This document shows, piece by piece, positions 28,715 through 40,507 of a DNA stretch of 64,000 nt; position 1 is the first letter of the stretch, and the number at the start of each line of letters is the position of its first letter. The position numbers and the translations under genes were made by a program. The notes under the pieces are model-generated. The model was not told the origin of the DNA. It did not search any database and saw nothing but the letters and a program-made list of their open reading frames with translations. The DNA is from Janthinobacterium sp. FW305-129 (GTDB taxonomy: Bacteria; Pseudomonadota; Gammaproteobacteria; Burkholderiales; Burkholderiaceae_D): NCBI RefSeq assembly GCF_020858115.1, contig NZ_JACYMM010000001.1, forward strand, positions 62,001-126,000. The letters run 5' to 3'.

Positions 28715-28731
<17 letters not shown>
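28186..28731 (+). CDS. kptA: RNA 2'-phosphotransferase (Tpt1/KptA family)
   Basis: This 181-aa enzyme moves an internal RNA 2'-phosphate to NAD. Family features: [17 protein letters not shown] with the Arg-His pair, then [24 protein letters not shown] and [10 protein letters not shown]. Bacterial roles are unclear, since these cells lack the yeast-type splicing pathway. It has native GC and codon use, so it is probably not part of the retron island that abuts it. It overlaps the convergent reductase gene by 17 nt. Confidence 0.92.
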
Positions 28732-29857
<1,126 letters not shown>

Positions 29858-29869
29858 GTGTGTTTTCCC

Positions 29870-30754
<885 letters not shown>

Positions 30755-30813
30755 TTACGGCGACATCCACCCGTTGATAAGCCGTTGTAATCGGCATGGT
30801 CTTATAAGTCATG

Positions 30814-32016
30814 CTAATGAATCTTGGCCTTGCCCTGGCGCTTGCGCCGCCAGATCAGCACCCCCGTCACGCTCAAACCCGCCACCAGCATCCCCATGGC
30901 GCAGATGAACAGTTTGAAGGGCCAGCCCCACATGGAGGCCATGTGCAGGGCGCTGATCCAGCTGCGGATCGTGTCGCCGCTGGCCTCGCCCGTGGGCAGC
31001 CAGACGGCCAGCTGCCGGCCGCTGGCCGCGTCAAAGAAGACGGTGGTCAGGCCCTTGTGTTCGCGCACGTCGCGGCTGCTGCGCACGCTGTAGCTGTAGA
31101 CGCCCAGTCCGCGCTCGTAGGCCAGCGCGTTTTCCTCGAGGATGGAAAAGTGCCCGCTGCGCGCCAGCTGCGCCATCAGGCTGCGGCCCTGCGCGCGGGC
31201 CGCTGGCCAGTCCAGCTGCGGCCCCGGCGACGGCGTGTGCCGCGCCACCACTTCCTCGGCTGGCTGATGGGGAAATAGCGGATGCATCACGGCCGCATAC
31301 GCGCCGTACAGATTGAAGGCGACACCGCTCCAGGCGAAGACCAGCAGCATGGCCCACAGCCACAGGCCGCCCGCGCGGTGCAGGTCGAACACCAGTTTAT
31401 AGCTGCCGCCATGGCGGCGCAGCAGCCAAGACGGGCGCCAGCGCAGCAGCCACGGTTTGCTGCCCGGCGAGCGTTTTTTCAGGCGCGCGGGGAAGGTGAG
31501 GGCGGCGCCGATGAAGCAGTCGATGGTCCAGACGATGGCGATCAGGCCGAAAATCAGCAAGCCCGTGTCGCCCAGCGCCAGTGCATAGTGCAGGCGCTCG
31601 ATGAAGGGCAGCAGGTTGATGGCGCCCTGGCCGATCTCGCCCCATTTCCGCTGGCCCAGTAGCGCGCCCGTGTACGGATCGATGAACACTTCATCGCTGG
31701 CCAGCGGTGATTCGTCGCCCGGGCGCAGGTAAAACACCATGCTGCGGCCTGTTGGCGCCGACAGCGGCGCGTAGCTGACCTGCGCCTGCGGGAAGCGCGC
31801 GGCGACCCGTTCGCGCAGCAGCAGGGCGTCGAGCGGTGCGGCGCCCGGCGTTGGCGGCGCCCCGCGGAAGACGGCGGGCAGCAGGGCCGCCTCCAGTTCA
31901 TCCTTCCACGCGAGCGCGCTGCCCGTGACGCCAGCCACGATGAGGAAGCCGGCCATCAGCAGGCCGGCATAGCGGTGCAGCGCCGCCAATGCCGGCCGTA
32001 TTTGCAGCGATGGCAT
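30814..32016 (-). CDS. PepSY-associated transmembrane protein
   Basis: This 400-aa inner-membrane protein has four helices and PepSY-like periplasmic parts. It starts LQIRPALAALHRYAGLLMAG, typical of the family. Such proteins are found next to siderophore receptors and may act as ferric-siderophore reductases. The start at 32016 overlaps the receptor stop by one base (TGATG), so translation is coupled. It is the last gene of the FecI-FecR-receptor set. Confidence 0.85.
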   Translation of the reverse strand: MPSLQIRPALAALHRYAGLLMAGFLIVAGVTGSALAWKDELEAALLPAVFRGAPPTPGAAPLDALLLRERVAARFPQAQVSYAPLSAPTGRSMVFYLRPGDESPLASDEVFIDPYTGALLGQRKWGEIGQGAINLLPFIERLHYALALGDTGLLIFGLIAIVWTIDCFIGAALTFPARLKKRSPGSKPWLLRWRPSWLLRRHGGSYKLVFDLHRAGGLWLWAMLLVFAWSGVAFNLYGAYAAVMHPLFPHQPAEEVVARHTPSPGPQLDWPAARAQGRSLMAQLARSGHFSILEENALAYERGLGVYSYSVRSSRDVREHKGLTTVFFDAASGRQLAVWLPTGEASGDTIRSWISALHMASMWGWPFKLFICAMGMLVAGLSVTGVLIWRRKRQGKAKIH

Positions 32017-34478
32017 CAGAACCGGTACATGGCGCTGACGTTGGCCGTGCGTTCGGCATTGCGGTAGCACAGGTTGGGCAGGTAGCCGCAGTCATACAGG
32101 GTCTGTTTGTTGAGCACATTGTTGACGTTGAGGGCAAACTGCCACGGTCCGCGCGACACGCCCAGCGCCGCATCCCACTGCGTGATGCCGCCATTGCGGA
32201 TGTTCAGGTTCTCGCCGTCGGAGTTCGAGCGCATGGCGCCGAGAAAACGCATGCCCAGCGCCGCATACGCGGGCAGCGCCGTGCCCAGGTTGAACGCTTG
32301 GCGGGCCCAGGCCGAGGCGCTGTGGCGCGGCGCGCCCGCTTGCTGCAAGCCCAGGTCGCCGTTATTGCTCTTCCTGACCTCCGTGTCGAGGTAGGTGTAC
32401 TGCGCGATCAGGCTCAGGCGGCTGGCGAACTCCGTGCGCGCTTCCAGTTCCACGCCGCGCGAGCCCACCTGGCCCGTTTGCTGCAGCCGGCCCGGGTTGC
32501 CGATGTCGGAGGTGGTGACGTTGTCGCGCACCAGGTCGAAGACGGCCGCCGTGTAGCTGGCGCGCTGGCCCGCGGGTTCATAGCGCACGCCCGCTTCGAA
32601 CTGCTTGCCGCGCGACGGTTTCAGGGCGTCGCCGGTGGCCGTGATGCCCAGTTCGGGCGAAAACGAAGTGGCGTAGCTGACATACGGCGCCCAGCCGCCA
32701 TCGAACAGGTAGACGGCGCCCACGCGGCCTGTGGTGGCCGATGGCGACTGGTGGAAGTCGGGTTTGACGGCGCCGCTGTGGAGGTCGGTGACGTCGCGCG
32801 ACTGCGTGGCCTTGTCGCGGCGCAGGCCGGCCGTCACGACCCAGCGGTCCCATTTCATTTGATCCTGCGCATACAGGCCCAGCTGGCGCGACGGCGCATC
32901 GGCGCGCGTCGGCGCCTTCGATGGCACCAGCGGCTGCTTGCCGTACACGGGCTGGTACAGGTCGAGCGGCGCGATAAAGCCTTTCTGGTGGCGGTATTCG
33001 TCCGTGTTGCGGATGTTCGCGTAATCGGCGCCCAGCAGCACCTGGTGCGCCAGGCCGCCGGCGGCAAACCGCGCCTGCAGCTGGGTGTCGGCGAACAGAC
33101 TTTTCGACGCCGTATCGACGGGCATGAAATAGCGCTCCACGGTGCCATCGTCATTCAGACCCAGGGGAAACATGTCCGTGCGGTCGTTGTTCAGGCGCGT
33201 ATAGCGCAGGTTCTGGCGCAGCGACCAGGTGTCGTTGAAGCTGTGCTCGAATTCGTAGCCCAGCATGGTATTGCGGCGCTTGAAGCGGTTATCGTCGCCC
33301 ATCAGGTTGACGCTGGGGGCGACCTGTCCGCGTGGGCCAGGCTGCAGCAGCTGGTTGGGAAACGCGTACTGCTGGTTGTCCTGCTCGTAGCGGGCCAGCA
33401 AGGTCAGACGCGTGGCGGGGCCTGCCTGCCAGGTGAGCGAAGGCGCGAAGTACAGCCGGTTGTCGCGGTCGCGCTCCAGCCGCGTATGGGCTTCGCGGCC
33501 CAGCATGACGACCCGGTACGTCCAGGCGCCTGGCGCGTCGAGGGCGCCGCCCACGTCGGCTTTCAGCTGGCGGCGCTGGTAGCTGCCGTACTCAATCCCC
33601 ACCTCGCGCACGGCATCCGCGCTGGGGCGCTTGCTGACGGCGTTGACCATGCCGCCGGGCGGAATCTGCCCGTACAGCACGGACGCGGGGCCGCGCAGCA
33701 CTTCCAGGCGTTCCAGGCCATACGGCTCGATCGAGGCGCCAAAGGTGCGGCCCGAATTGCGCAAGCCGTCCTGCAGGATGCCGTTCGTCTCGATGGTGAA
33801 GCCGCGCAGCAGCGAGGAATCGTCGCTGCCCAGCGGGCGCTGGTTCGGCGTCACGCCAGCCGTGTAGCGCAGGGTTTCGTCGAGCGATTCGGCATTGCGG
33901 TCGCTGATTTCATCGGCCGTGACCACCGAGACGGATTGCGGGTTCTCGTTCAGCGCCGTATCGGTCTTGGTGGCCGAGGCGGCGCGCCGCGCCACATAGC
34001 CGCGCACGGGGCCTGTCGCCGTTTCGCGTTCGCTGCTGGCATGGATGGTGATGGCGGGCAGGGTGGCGCTGGCCTGGGCGCCGGCTGCTGCAGGTGCTGT
34101 CTCTGCCCGCAGCGCATACGCGCCGTTGGCGCCCGCCACCAGGCGCACGCCGTGGCCGCGCAGCAGTTCCTCGAAGCCCTGGCGCACCGTGTAGCTGCCC
34201 GCCAGGCCGGCGCTGCGCTTGCCCTGCAAGAGCGCCGCATCGGCCGACAGTTCCACGCCGGCCGCGCTGGCGAACGCGGTCAGGGTCCGCTCCAGCGGGC
34301 CGGCGGGAACCGCGTACTGGCGCTTGGCTTGCGCATTCTCAAGCGCCTGGGCGCGGGCGGCAGGGGCCGTGACGGCCACGGTGCCAAAGGCGGTACCTGC
34401 CAGTAACAGGGCCTGGATGGCGGCGGCGAGGGGAAACGGGCGCAGCTTGGGGGCGGGAGCGGTCAGGCGAGGGGGCAT
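32016..34478 (-). CDS. TonB-dependent siderophore receptor with STN signalling domain
   Basis: This 820-aa outer-membrane receptor has a signal peptide ending near ARA, then an STN domain (about 50-125: QYAVPAGPLERTLTAFASAAG) that talks to FecR. A plug domain with QSVSVVTADEI and YGQIPPGGMVNAVSKRPS follows, then a barrel ending YRF. The FecA/FpvA layout means the ferric siderophore also triggers its own transcription through FecR and the ECF sigma factor upstream. A 7-bp inverted repeat TTCGTTC/GAACGAA lies in its leader (34511-34536). Confidence 0.92.
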   Translation of the reverse strand: MPPRLTAPAPKLRPFPLAAAIQALLLAGTAFGTVAVTAPAARAQALENAQAKRQYAVPAGPLERTLTAFASAAGVELSADAALLQGKRSAGLAGSYTVRQGFEELLRGHGVRLVAGANGAYALRAETAPAAAGAQASATLPAITIHASSERETATGPVRGYVARRAASATKTDTALNENPQSVSVVTADEISDRNAESLDETLRYTAGVTPNQRPLGSDDSSLLRGFTIETNGILQDGLRNSGRTFGASIEPYGLERLEVLRGPASVLYGQIPPGGMVNAVSKRPSADAVREVGIEYGSYQRRQLKADVGGALDAPGAWTYRVVMLGREAHTRLERDRDNRLYFAPSLTWQAGPATRLTLLARYEQDNQQYAFPNQLLQPGPRGQVAPSVNLMGDDNRFKRRNTMLGYEFEHSFNDTWSLRQNLRYTRLNNDRTDMFPLGLNDDGTVERYFMPVDTASKSLFADTQLQARFAAGGLAHQVLLGADYANIRNTDEYRHQKGFIAPLDLYQPVYGKQPLVPSKAPTRADAPSRQLGLYAQDQMKWDRWVVTAGLRRDKATQSRDVTDLHSGAVKPDFHQSPSATTGRVGAVYLFDGGWAPYVSYATSFSPELGITATGDALKPSRGKQFEAGVRYEPAGQRASYTAAVFDLVRDNVTTSDIGNPGRLQQTGQVGSRGVELEARTEFASRLSLIAQYTYLDTEVRKSNNGDLGLQQAGAPRHSASAWARQAFNLGTALPAYAALGMRFLGAMRSNSDGENLNIRNGGITQWDAALGVSRGPWQFALNVNNVLNKQTLYDCGYLPNLCYRNAERTANVSAMYRF

Positions 34479-34571
34479 GGTGCAAATCCTTGGAAAGTGG
34501 CGGGAAAAAATTCGTTCTTCCCGTATTCCGAACGAAAAGCCAAAACCCTCAACTTTTTTTACTTTATTTTT

Positions 34572-35570
34572 TCAGGAAGCGGGGCGCGGGCCCACGCTGA
34601 CCCAGTAACGCGTGCGGTAGCGCAATTGCACGGGCAGGCTCAGAGCCAGGTTGGCCAGCGAGCGGTCCGTGTCGCGCAGCGAATATACGCCCGTCACGCG
34701 CAGGCCGGCGATGGACTCGTCGCAGCGCAGCACGCCGTGGCGGTAGCGCCCCAGCTCTGCCAGCAAGTCATCGAGGCGCATGCGCTCGGCCACCAGGCTG
34801 CCGTGTGCCCAGGCGGCGGCGCTGTCTTCCACGCTCGCTACCTCTTGCACGGCCAGGCGCGTGTAGCCGGCGCGCTGGCCCGCCTGCAGATGCAGGGATT
34901 TTGCCCCGGCGCGGGCAGGCTGCAGGGCCACGGCGCCCTGGAACACGGCGACCTGGCTGACGCCATCGCCGAGGCGCACGGAGAAGCGCGTGCCGAGCGC
35001 CGTGGCCGTGCCCTGCGGCGTTGCCACCAGCAGCGGGCGGTAGACTGCCGCGTGTTCGTGGGCGCTGGTGACGAGGATGGCGCCGGCGCGCAGCACGATG
35101 CGCCGTTCGCCGGCGCCGTAGCGCACGTCGATGGCGCTGGCCGTGTCGAGCACCACCTGCGTGCCGTCGGCCAGCACGATGGCGCGCGTCTCGCCCACGG
35201 CAGTGCGGTAATCGCTGCCCATGCTCATGCCCGTGCTTTGCCACAGGCCCGCTTCGTGTGCCAGCAGCGCCGTGCCGCCGCCCGCCGCGATCAAACCAAG
35301 TAACTGCAAGGCGCGCCGGCGGCCGGTGGTACGGGGCTGAACCGGCGCCAGCGCGCCGCGCGCCACCTCGCGGGGCAGGGCGTCGAATTGCCGGGAGAAG
35401 CGCTGCAGCCGGGCCCAGGCCCGCTCGTGCTCGGGGTGGGCGGCGCGCCAGGCGGCGCAGGCATCCGCGTCGGCCGCGCTGGCGTCTTCCGCCCACAGCC
35501 GCGCCATCCACTCGGCGGCGCGTTGCAGCGCGGCGGGGGCGATGGGCGCGCCGTCCAATTGCTGGCTCAT
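34572..35570 (-). CDS. FecR-type anti-sigma regulator
   Basis: This 332-aa single-pass protein has an N-terminal cytoplasmic DUF4880-like part (AAEWMARLWAEDASAADADACAAW), one membrane helix (LQLLGLIAAGGGTALLA) and a FecR periplasmic domain (YRTAVGETRAIVLADGTQV). It relays the receptor signal to the sigma factor. The ATG at 35570 overlaps the sigma stop (ATGA). An alternative ATG lies 6 nt upstream. Confidence 0.92.
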   Translation of the reverse strand: MSQQLDGAPIAPAALQRAAEWMARLWAEDASAADADACAAWRAAHPEHERAWARLQRFSRQFDALPREVARGALAPVQPRTTGRRRALQLLGLIAAGGGTALLAHEAGLWQSTGMSMGSDYRTAVGETRAIVLADGTQVVLDTASAIDVRYGAGERRIVLRAGAILVTSAHEHAAVYRPLLVATPQGTATALGTRFSVRLGDGVSQVAVFQGAVALQPARAGAKSLHLQAGQRAGYTRLAVQEVASVEDSAAAWAHGSLVAERMRLDDLLAELGRYRHGVLRCDESIAGLRVTGVYSLRDTDRSLANLALSLPVQLRYRTRYWVSVGPRPAS

Positions 35571-36076
35571 GCGCATTGCGCCGCGCAGCAGGCCAGCAGG
35601 CCGCGGGCGATGTATTTTTCTACGGACGACACGGACACGCCCAGGCGCGCGGCGATGTCGGCGTAGGCCATGCCTTCGAGCTTGCACAGCAGGAAGGCGT
35701 CGCGCACTTTCGTGGGCAGGCTGGCCAGGATGGCGTCGATTTCCAGCAGCGCTTCGACGATCAGCGCGCGCATTTCCGGCGTCGGGACGATCGCTTCCAG
35801 CTGCGCGGCGATGGCGTCGGCGTAGGCGGCTTCGATATGCCGGCGGCGGAACAGGTCCACCACCAGGCCGTTGGCGATCTGCGCCAGATGCTGGCGCGAT
35901 TCGCCGGATTCGGGCGCGCGGCCCCGCGCGAGGATGCGCAGATACGTGTCGTGCGCCAGGTCGGCCGCATCGAAGACGTTGCCCAGCTTGCGGCGCAGCC
36001 AGCCCTGCAGCCAGCCATGGTGGTCGCTGTAGAGGATTTCGATTTGCCGGTGCAGTTCCAGTTCGGGGCGTAGCAT
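35567..36076 (-). CDS. FecI-type ECF sigma factor
   Basis: This 169-aa sigma factor has region 2 (NVFDAADLAHDTYLRILARG) and region 4 (GMAYADIAARLGVSVSSVEKYIARG), the FecI pattern. It would transcribe the receptor operon when its cognate siderophore is bound. The ATG at 36076 has GGAAAGG 4 nt upstream; a GTG at 36094 is an alternative. A Fur-box-like site is 48 nt upstream, so iron limits its expression. Confidence 0.92.
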   Translation of the reverse strand: MLRPELELHRQIEILYSDHHGWLQGWLRRKLGNVFDAADLAHDTYLRILARGRAPESGESRQHLAQIANGLVVDLFRRRHIEAAYADAIAAQLEAIVPTPEMRALIVEALLEIDAILASLPTKVRDAFLLCKLEGMAYADIAARLGVSVSSVEKYIARGLLACCAAQCA

Positions 36077-36123
36077 GCAACCTTTCCATGCCACGGTCCA
36101 CAGGACAGACAGGCCTTGATGCG

Positions 36124-36142
36124 ATTGAGAATTGTTCGTATT
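36124..36142 (-). promoter_or_regulatory. Fur-box-like operator upstream of fecI
   Basis: On the minus strand AATACGAACAATTCTCAAT fits the 19-bp Fur palindrome (AATGAGAATNATTCTCATT) with the TTCTCA half intact. It lies just upstream of the ECF sigma gene, as expected for iron control. Confidence 0.6.
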
Positions 36143-36205
36143 GTAGCCCGATTGCCGCGACTTGTGGCCCGGCAGTGGCGGGCCAGCAACGCCAGCGAGC
36201 CGGCA

Positions 36206-37327
36206 TCAGACCGAAATCAGCTTGATATCGGCCACCCGCTCCACCAGCCACACGCACGCCACCAGCGCAATCGCCAGCGAGCCGACGGTCAGTACTTGCC
36301 GGTACAGCCAGGTCTTGCGCAGCAGCCAGGCGAGGGGCAGAAACGCGGCGACGATGGCCAGCTGGCCGATTTCCACGCCCACGTTGAAGCCCAGCAGGCT
36401 GGCCAGCAGCGACCCTTGCGGCAAGCCCAGGTCGCGCAGCACGCTGGCAAAGCCGAAACCGTGGATCAGGCCGAAGGCGAAGGCGGCCACGGGGCGCTTG
36501 CCGCGGAACAGGGGCAGCAGGTTGTTCAGCGCCGCCAGAATGACGGAAGCGGCAATCGCCGACTCCACCCAGCGCGACGGCAGCGACACCACGGACAGGC
36601 TGGCCAGGCTCAGGGTGATGGAATGGGCGAGCGTGAACGCCGTGACGACTTTCAGCACGTCGATAAACGCCGCATTCAGGCCGTGCCGCTGTTCGCGCAA
36701 GCCCGGCAGCAGCACGGCCGGCAGCAGCAGCGACAGCAAAAACAGGATATGGTCGTAGCCGATCCAGATATGCCAGATGCCGTGTTTCACATACGCACCG
36801 AACTGCGCCAGCCGATCGGGCGCGGCCAGGGAAATCGTCTGGCGCGGGCGATCCGGGTCGAAGATGGCCGTTTGCGTCGTGCCGCCGCTATCGATCTTGA
36901 GCAGCCCCTTGTGCTGCGGGTCGAGGTCGGCGAACAGGGTGTAGCCGATGGTCACACTGGCCGGCGCGGCGCCGCCCGGGCAAGTGGCCCGGAAGCGCAG
37001 CACGTTGTAGGCGCCGTCCGTATGATGGTCGATCAGCTGTTCGGCGGCTTGCAAGGGGCAGGCGCCCTGGCCGCTGGCCAGCTGCAGGCGCTGCAGCGCG
37101 TAGGCGGCAATGGCCGCGTGGCGGGCGCGGATTTCATCCCAGGTCAGCGCGCCGTCGCCATTGCCATCGAGGCCGATGGCGAAATCGAGGTCGCGCAGGG
37201 CGATATCCCATTGCCCCTCGACCCGCTGGCCGTGCACGGCCAGGCTCAGGTAGCTGTCGCTGGGCTTGTGCGCCTGCGCGGGGGCCAGCCAGGCGCACAG
37301 GAGCAGGATGAACAGGCAGCGCTTCAC
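36206..37327 (-). CDS. HupE/UreJ-family membrane protein
   Basis: This 373-aa protein has a signal peptide (ending AQA), a periplasmic part and a C-terminal membrane domain with six helices (from GIWHIWIGYDHILFLLSL on) of the HupE/UreJ-2 type. The family is linked to nickel or other metal uptake. The periplasmic part holds an EF-hand-like loop, GLDGNGDGALTWDE, that may bind calcium. It starts at a GTGA overlap with the TPR protein, so they are coupled. Confidence 0.85.
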   Translation of the reverse strand: MKRCLFILLLCAWLAPAQAHKPSDSYLSLAVHGQRVEGQWDIALRDLDFAIGLDGNGDGALTWDEIRARHAAIAAYALQRLQLASGQGACPLQAAEQLIDHHTDGAYNVLRFRATCPGGAAPASVTIGYTLFADLDPQHKGLLKIDSGGTTQTAIFDPDRPRQTISLAAPDRLAQFGAYVKHGIWHIWIGYDHILFLLSLLLPAVLLPGLREQRHGLNAAFIDVLKVVTAFTLAHSITLSLASLSVVSLPSRWVESAIAASVILAALNNLLPLFRGKRPVAAFAFGLIHGFGFASVLRDLGLPQGSLLASLLGFNVGVEIGQLAIVAAFLPLAWLLRKTWLYRQVLTVGSLAIALVACVWLVERVADIKLISV

Positions 37328-38535
37328 AGCACACCCGCTTTCTTGATAAAACTGACTTTTTGCCCGCCCTGCGGCCCCAGCTGCCTGGCAAGCCGCTGCA
37401 GGGCCACGTCTTCCACGCCGTTGGCGGCGATCCAGGCCAGCACAGGCTGTGCCGTCGCGTAGTCGCGCGCGGCCAGGGCCGCTTCGAGCAGGATGCGCAT
37501 GTCGGGCACCTCCTTCTGGATGGCCCAGTTCTGCTGCGCCAGCCGCAGGGCGGACGGCACATCCTGTTGCAGAAACAGGGCAAAACGGGCTTGCTCGCGC
37601 TGGTGCACGGTATCGCCCCGCTGCATGGCGGCGGTGAAGCGGGCCGACAGCTCCGCCTTCGCCGCCTCGAATGGCGCTTGGCGGCCGGGCAGCGATTGCA
37701 GGGCCAGCGCGTAGCGCAGCAGCAGGGCATCGATGCGTTGCTGGTCTTGCAATAATTTGACGACGTCCTGCGGACGCTGCCGGTCCAGCAGGAAGTCGGC
37801 GTAGGCGCCCAGCAGGTAGCTGTCGCGCGGCTGGCGCGCCAGCGCCGCCTTGTAGCGGGCTTCGGCCAGCGCTGACTCGCCGCGCCGCGTGGCCATTTCC
37901 GCCAGCAGGGTGGCGGCCCAGCTTTCCAGCTCGGGCGCCGCGCCGGCGCTGCGCTGCAGGGTCAGGTCCAGCAAGCGCTCGCTGCCGGCGGCCCGGCCCG
38001 TGACGCTGGCGATATTGGCAATACAGGTGACGGTGACCAGCTGTGTGGAAAGCGCCGACAGGCGGGCGCAGGCCGCTGTCGCCTGTGGGTAGTCGCCCTG
38101 CACCGTGAGCACGGTGGCGCGCGTCAGCCAGGCCTGGGCGTTGTGCGGCTGCTGCCCGATGACGGCGTCGAGATCTTGCAGGGCGAGACCGAAATGGTGG
38201 GTGCTTTGCAAGATGGTGGCGCGCAGCAGGCGCACGGGAACGGGAGGCGCCGCCTGCCGCCACCAGGGCGCCAGCGCCGCTTGCGCGTAGCCCAGGTAGC
38301 GCGGGTCCGTTTCGCTGCGCGCCAGGGCAATGTAGCGCTGCGCCAGGCCGGTTGCCAGCACCAGGTCTTGCGGGGCGGCATTCAATTGCTGGCGCAGGCC
38401 GCGCAGCTCGCTCTGCGTGGCGTCGGCGCGGCGCGGCAATTGTTCGATGACGGCGCCGCCGTCTTTCGGCGTGTAGGGCGCGGCCCAGGCCAGCAGGGGC
38501 AGGCAGGCGCACAGCAGGGAAATCGGTGTTTTCAT
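37324..38535 (-). CDS. Secreted TPR-like repeat protein
   Basis: This protein of about 403 aa has a signal peptide (LLCACLPLLAWA) and helical repeats across most of its length, with Ala/Leu/Gln-rich TPR-like units (GLALQDLDAVIGQQPHNAQAW is clear). It is coupled to the HupE gene downstream. The ATG at 38535 was chosen by signal-peptide fit; no good ribosome site is visible. It probably binds a partner protein in the periplasm. Confidence 0.7.
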   Translation of the reverse strand: MKTPISLLCACLPLLAWAAPYTPKDGGAVIEQLPRRADATQSELRGLRQQLNAAPQDLVLATGLAQRYIALARSETDPRYLGYAQAALAPWWRQAAPPVPVRLLRATILQSTHHFGLALQDLDAVIGQQPHNAQAWLTRATVLTVQGDYPQATAACARLSALSTQLVTVTCIANIASVTGRAAGSERLLDLTLQRSAGAAPELESWAATLLAEMATRRGESALAEARYKAALARQPRDSYLLGAYADFLLDRQRPQDVVKLLQDQQRIDALLLRYALALQSLPGRQAPFEAAKAELSARFTAAMQRGDTVHQREQARFALFLQQDVPSALRLAQQNWAIQKEVPDMRILLEAALAARDYATAQPVLAWIAANGVEDVALQRLARQLGPQGGQKVSFIKKAGVL

Positions 38536-38600
38536 GGTGGAGGCCATCAACAGTCATTGATGCGGGCACCGGAGAGCGGACTCCCCGGCGCCCGCAGGGG

Positions 38601-38861
38601 CTACAGCGGCACCGCTTCTGTGTCTTCCGGTGACGTCGCCATGATGGCGTCGGTGGCGACGCCTTCCTTGTCATCGCCGGTGTTCGCGATGACGTTGCTG
38701 ACGGCTGTATAGAAGGCGTCGAGCATGGTCACGGGCGGCGGCGTGGTGCCGCCGCTGCCGTTATCACCGCCGTTATCGCCGCCGTGGCTGCTGCCGCCGC
38801 CACCGCAGCCTGCCAGCAGGGCCGTGAGCGCCAGGGCGCCGAGTGCATGGAGCTTTTTCAT
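38601..38861 (-). CDS. Small lipoprotein
   Basis: This 86-aa lipoprotein has a clear lipobox LLAGC and then a Gly/Ser/Asp-rich linker before a short acidic C-terminal part. AGGAG precedes the ATG. It lies between the DUF4331 gene and the TPR/HupE pair in the same direction. Function unknown. Confidence 0.75.
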   Translation of the reverse strand: MKKLHALGALALTALLAGCGGGGSSHGGDNGGDNGSGGTTPPPVTMLDAFYTAVSNVIANTGDDKEGVATDAIMATSPEDTEAVPL

Positions 38862-38879
38862 CGCATTCTCCTCGTTGGC

Positions 38880-40388
38880 TTACATCTGCGGCGAACCGGC
38901 GATGGGGTTTTTCAGGTAGGGGAAGCCTGCCGTGAAGTAGGTTTCATCGAGGAAGGCGCCGTCCGTGAAGTGCAGGCCGCCAGCGGGCGCGTCGGCCGGA
39001 GCGCAGCCGATGTTCAGGGTGCACAGCTTGCCCATGGCCACGCGCAGCACCACGTCGACCACGTCGTCGCCGGGACGGCGGCCGTTCGGGAAGCCCGCGC
39101 TGTCGCCATCGATCACGCCCAGGCGTTTTTGCGATCCCGCGGTGGTGGGCGCGATCGAGGTGTTCAGGCGCAGCATTTCAGAGGCGACGACCGTCGCGGG
39201 CTGGTTCACGCCCTTGATGCCCGTCAAGAAGGCGGCCACGAGGTCGTTGCGGGGGAAGTTGGTGGGCGCCTTCGCGCCTGCCGAGCCGAACAGCACCTCC
39301 ACCAGGGCCGGCACGGTGGGATTTTTCACGTAGTCGGCAAATTGCGCATCGCCCGACGGCTTGCTGGCGTTGAAGCGGTCCTTGTCCTTCAGGCCGATCA
39401 CCACTTCATTTACCAGCGGCATGCCCAGCCGCGACACTTGCACCCACGCGCCGCCTTCCTTCGATGCCGGAATGGCGCCCGGTGCCGGGTTCAGCAAGCG
39501 TCCCTGGCGCAGGCTGGCCGTGGTCCAGCCGCCGATAACGGGGTCGCTACCAGCCGTCAGGCAGGCGGTCGGCACTTCCATTTCGAGGGCCGTGACGTTC
39601 TTGCGCGCCAGGTCGTCCCTGGCAGCGGACTCCGCATTCGCGGCAAATTCCGTGGCGGGCGCCTTGATGTTAATCAAGTCAAACGTTTCGCCCAGGTTCA
39701 CCACGAACGGGTCCTTGCGCTGGCCGACGAACAGGCGTGCCGGCGCGGCGCAGCCGGGGATGTTGACCGTGTAGACGTGCTGCGCGGCATACGCGGCATA
39801 GTTGGGGATGGACTTGTTGCCGATATTGTCGACGGGCTTGTCGAACACGCTGCCGCCGCCGCTGGCATTGGTGACGGCGCTGCGCGTGCCCGTGCGGCGG
39901 TCGCCCCGCACCACCGTCACGGTGTAGGTTTCGCGCACGTTCAGGCCCGGCGGGTTGACGGAATCGATGGCGCCGCCGTTGATGACGAGCGGAATCGAGA
40001 CTTTCTTGCCGCCTACGGTGAACTTGTCATCCTTGATGGTGTTGGTGAAGCGGAACTGGAAGGTGAGGTCTTCCTTGCCGTCACCATTGTTGTCGATGTG
40101 GATTTCGTACAAGGCGTTGGGGTCCATGGTGAAGTAATTCGGGCCGCCATAGGCGTCTTGCAGGGGAAGGTAGTCGGCCACCAAGGTGGTGTAGGCGCCG
40201 CGGCCCGTTTCATAGCTGCGGAACATGTAAAAGTCGGTGCCGTCGACTTTCGGATTTTGCGTGATGAACGGCGCTTCGCGGTGGCTGGAAGCATGGGCGG
40301 CTGGCGCGAGGGCCAAAGTGAAGGAAACGGCGAGCAGGTTGCCCAGGAGTGCGGCGCCCAGTGCGGTTTTCGAGTGTGACAAAGACAT
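38880..40388 (-). CDS. DUF4331 secreted protein
   Basis: This 502-aa secreted protein has a signal peptide ending in AHA and then SSHREAPFITQNPKVDGTDFY, the hallmark start of DUF4331. GGGAG lies 7 nt before the ATG. The family is found near ECF sigma genes and is of unknown function. A weak SigF-like promoter (GTAAGC-N15-CGAA) may lie at 40511-40487 on the minus strand, inside the 3' end of the NrsF gene. Confidence 0.85.
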   Translation of the reverse strand: MSLSHSKTALGAALLGNLLAVSFTLALAPAAHASSHREAPFITQNPKVDGTDFYMFRSYETGRGAYTTLVADYLPLQDAYGGPNYFTMDPNALYEIHIDNNGDGKEDLTFQFRFTNTIKDDKFTVGGKKVSIPLVINGGAIDSVNPPGLNVRETYTVTVVRGDRRTGTRSAVTNASGGGSVFDKPVDNIGNKSIPNYAAYAAQHVYTVNIPGCAAPARLFVGQRKDPFVVNLGETFDLINIKAPATEFAANAESAARDDLARKNVTALEMEVPTACLTAGSDPVIGGWTTASLRQGRLLNPAPGAIPASKEGGAWVQVSRLGMPLVNEVVIGLKDKDRFNASKPSGDAQFADYVKNPTVPALVEVLFGSAGAKAPTNFPRNDLVAAFLTGIKGVNQPATVVASEMLRLNTSIAPTTAGSQKRLGVIDGDSAGFPNGRRPGDDVVDVVLRVAMGKLCTLNIGCAPADAPAGGLHFTDGAFLDETYFTAGFPYLKNPIAGSPQM

Positions 40389-40507
40389 TTCGATTCTCCC
40401 GATTTTGTGTTTGCGTTGACAGGCAAGTCCAAGAAACTGCAGGCTGCCTGGTTTATACGCACGGGAGAAGAAAACGGATTCACTGCTTCGAAAAGGATGT
40501 CATTGGC

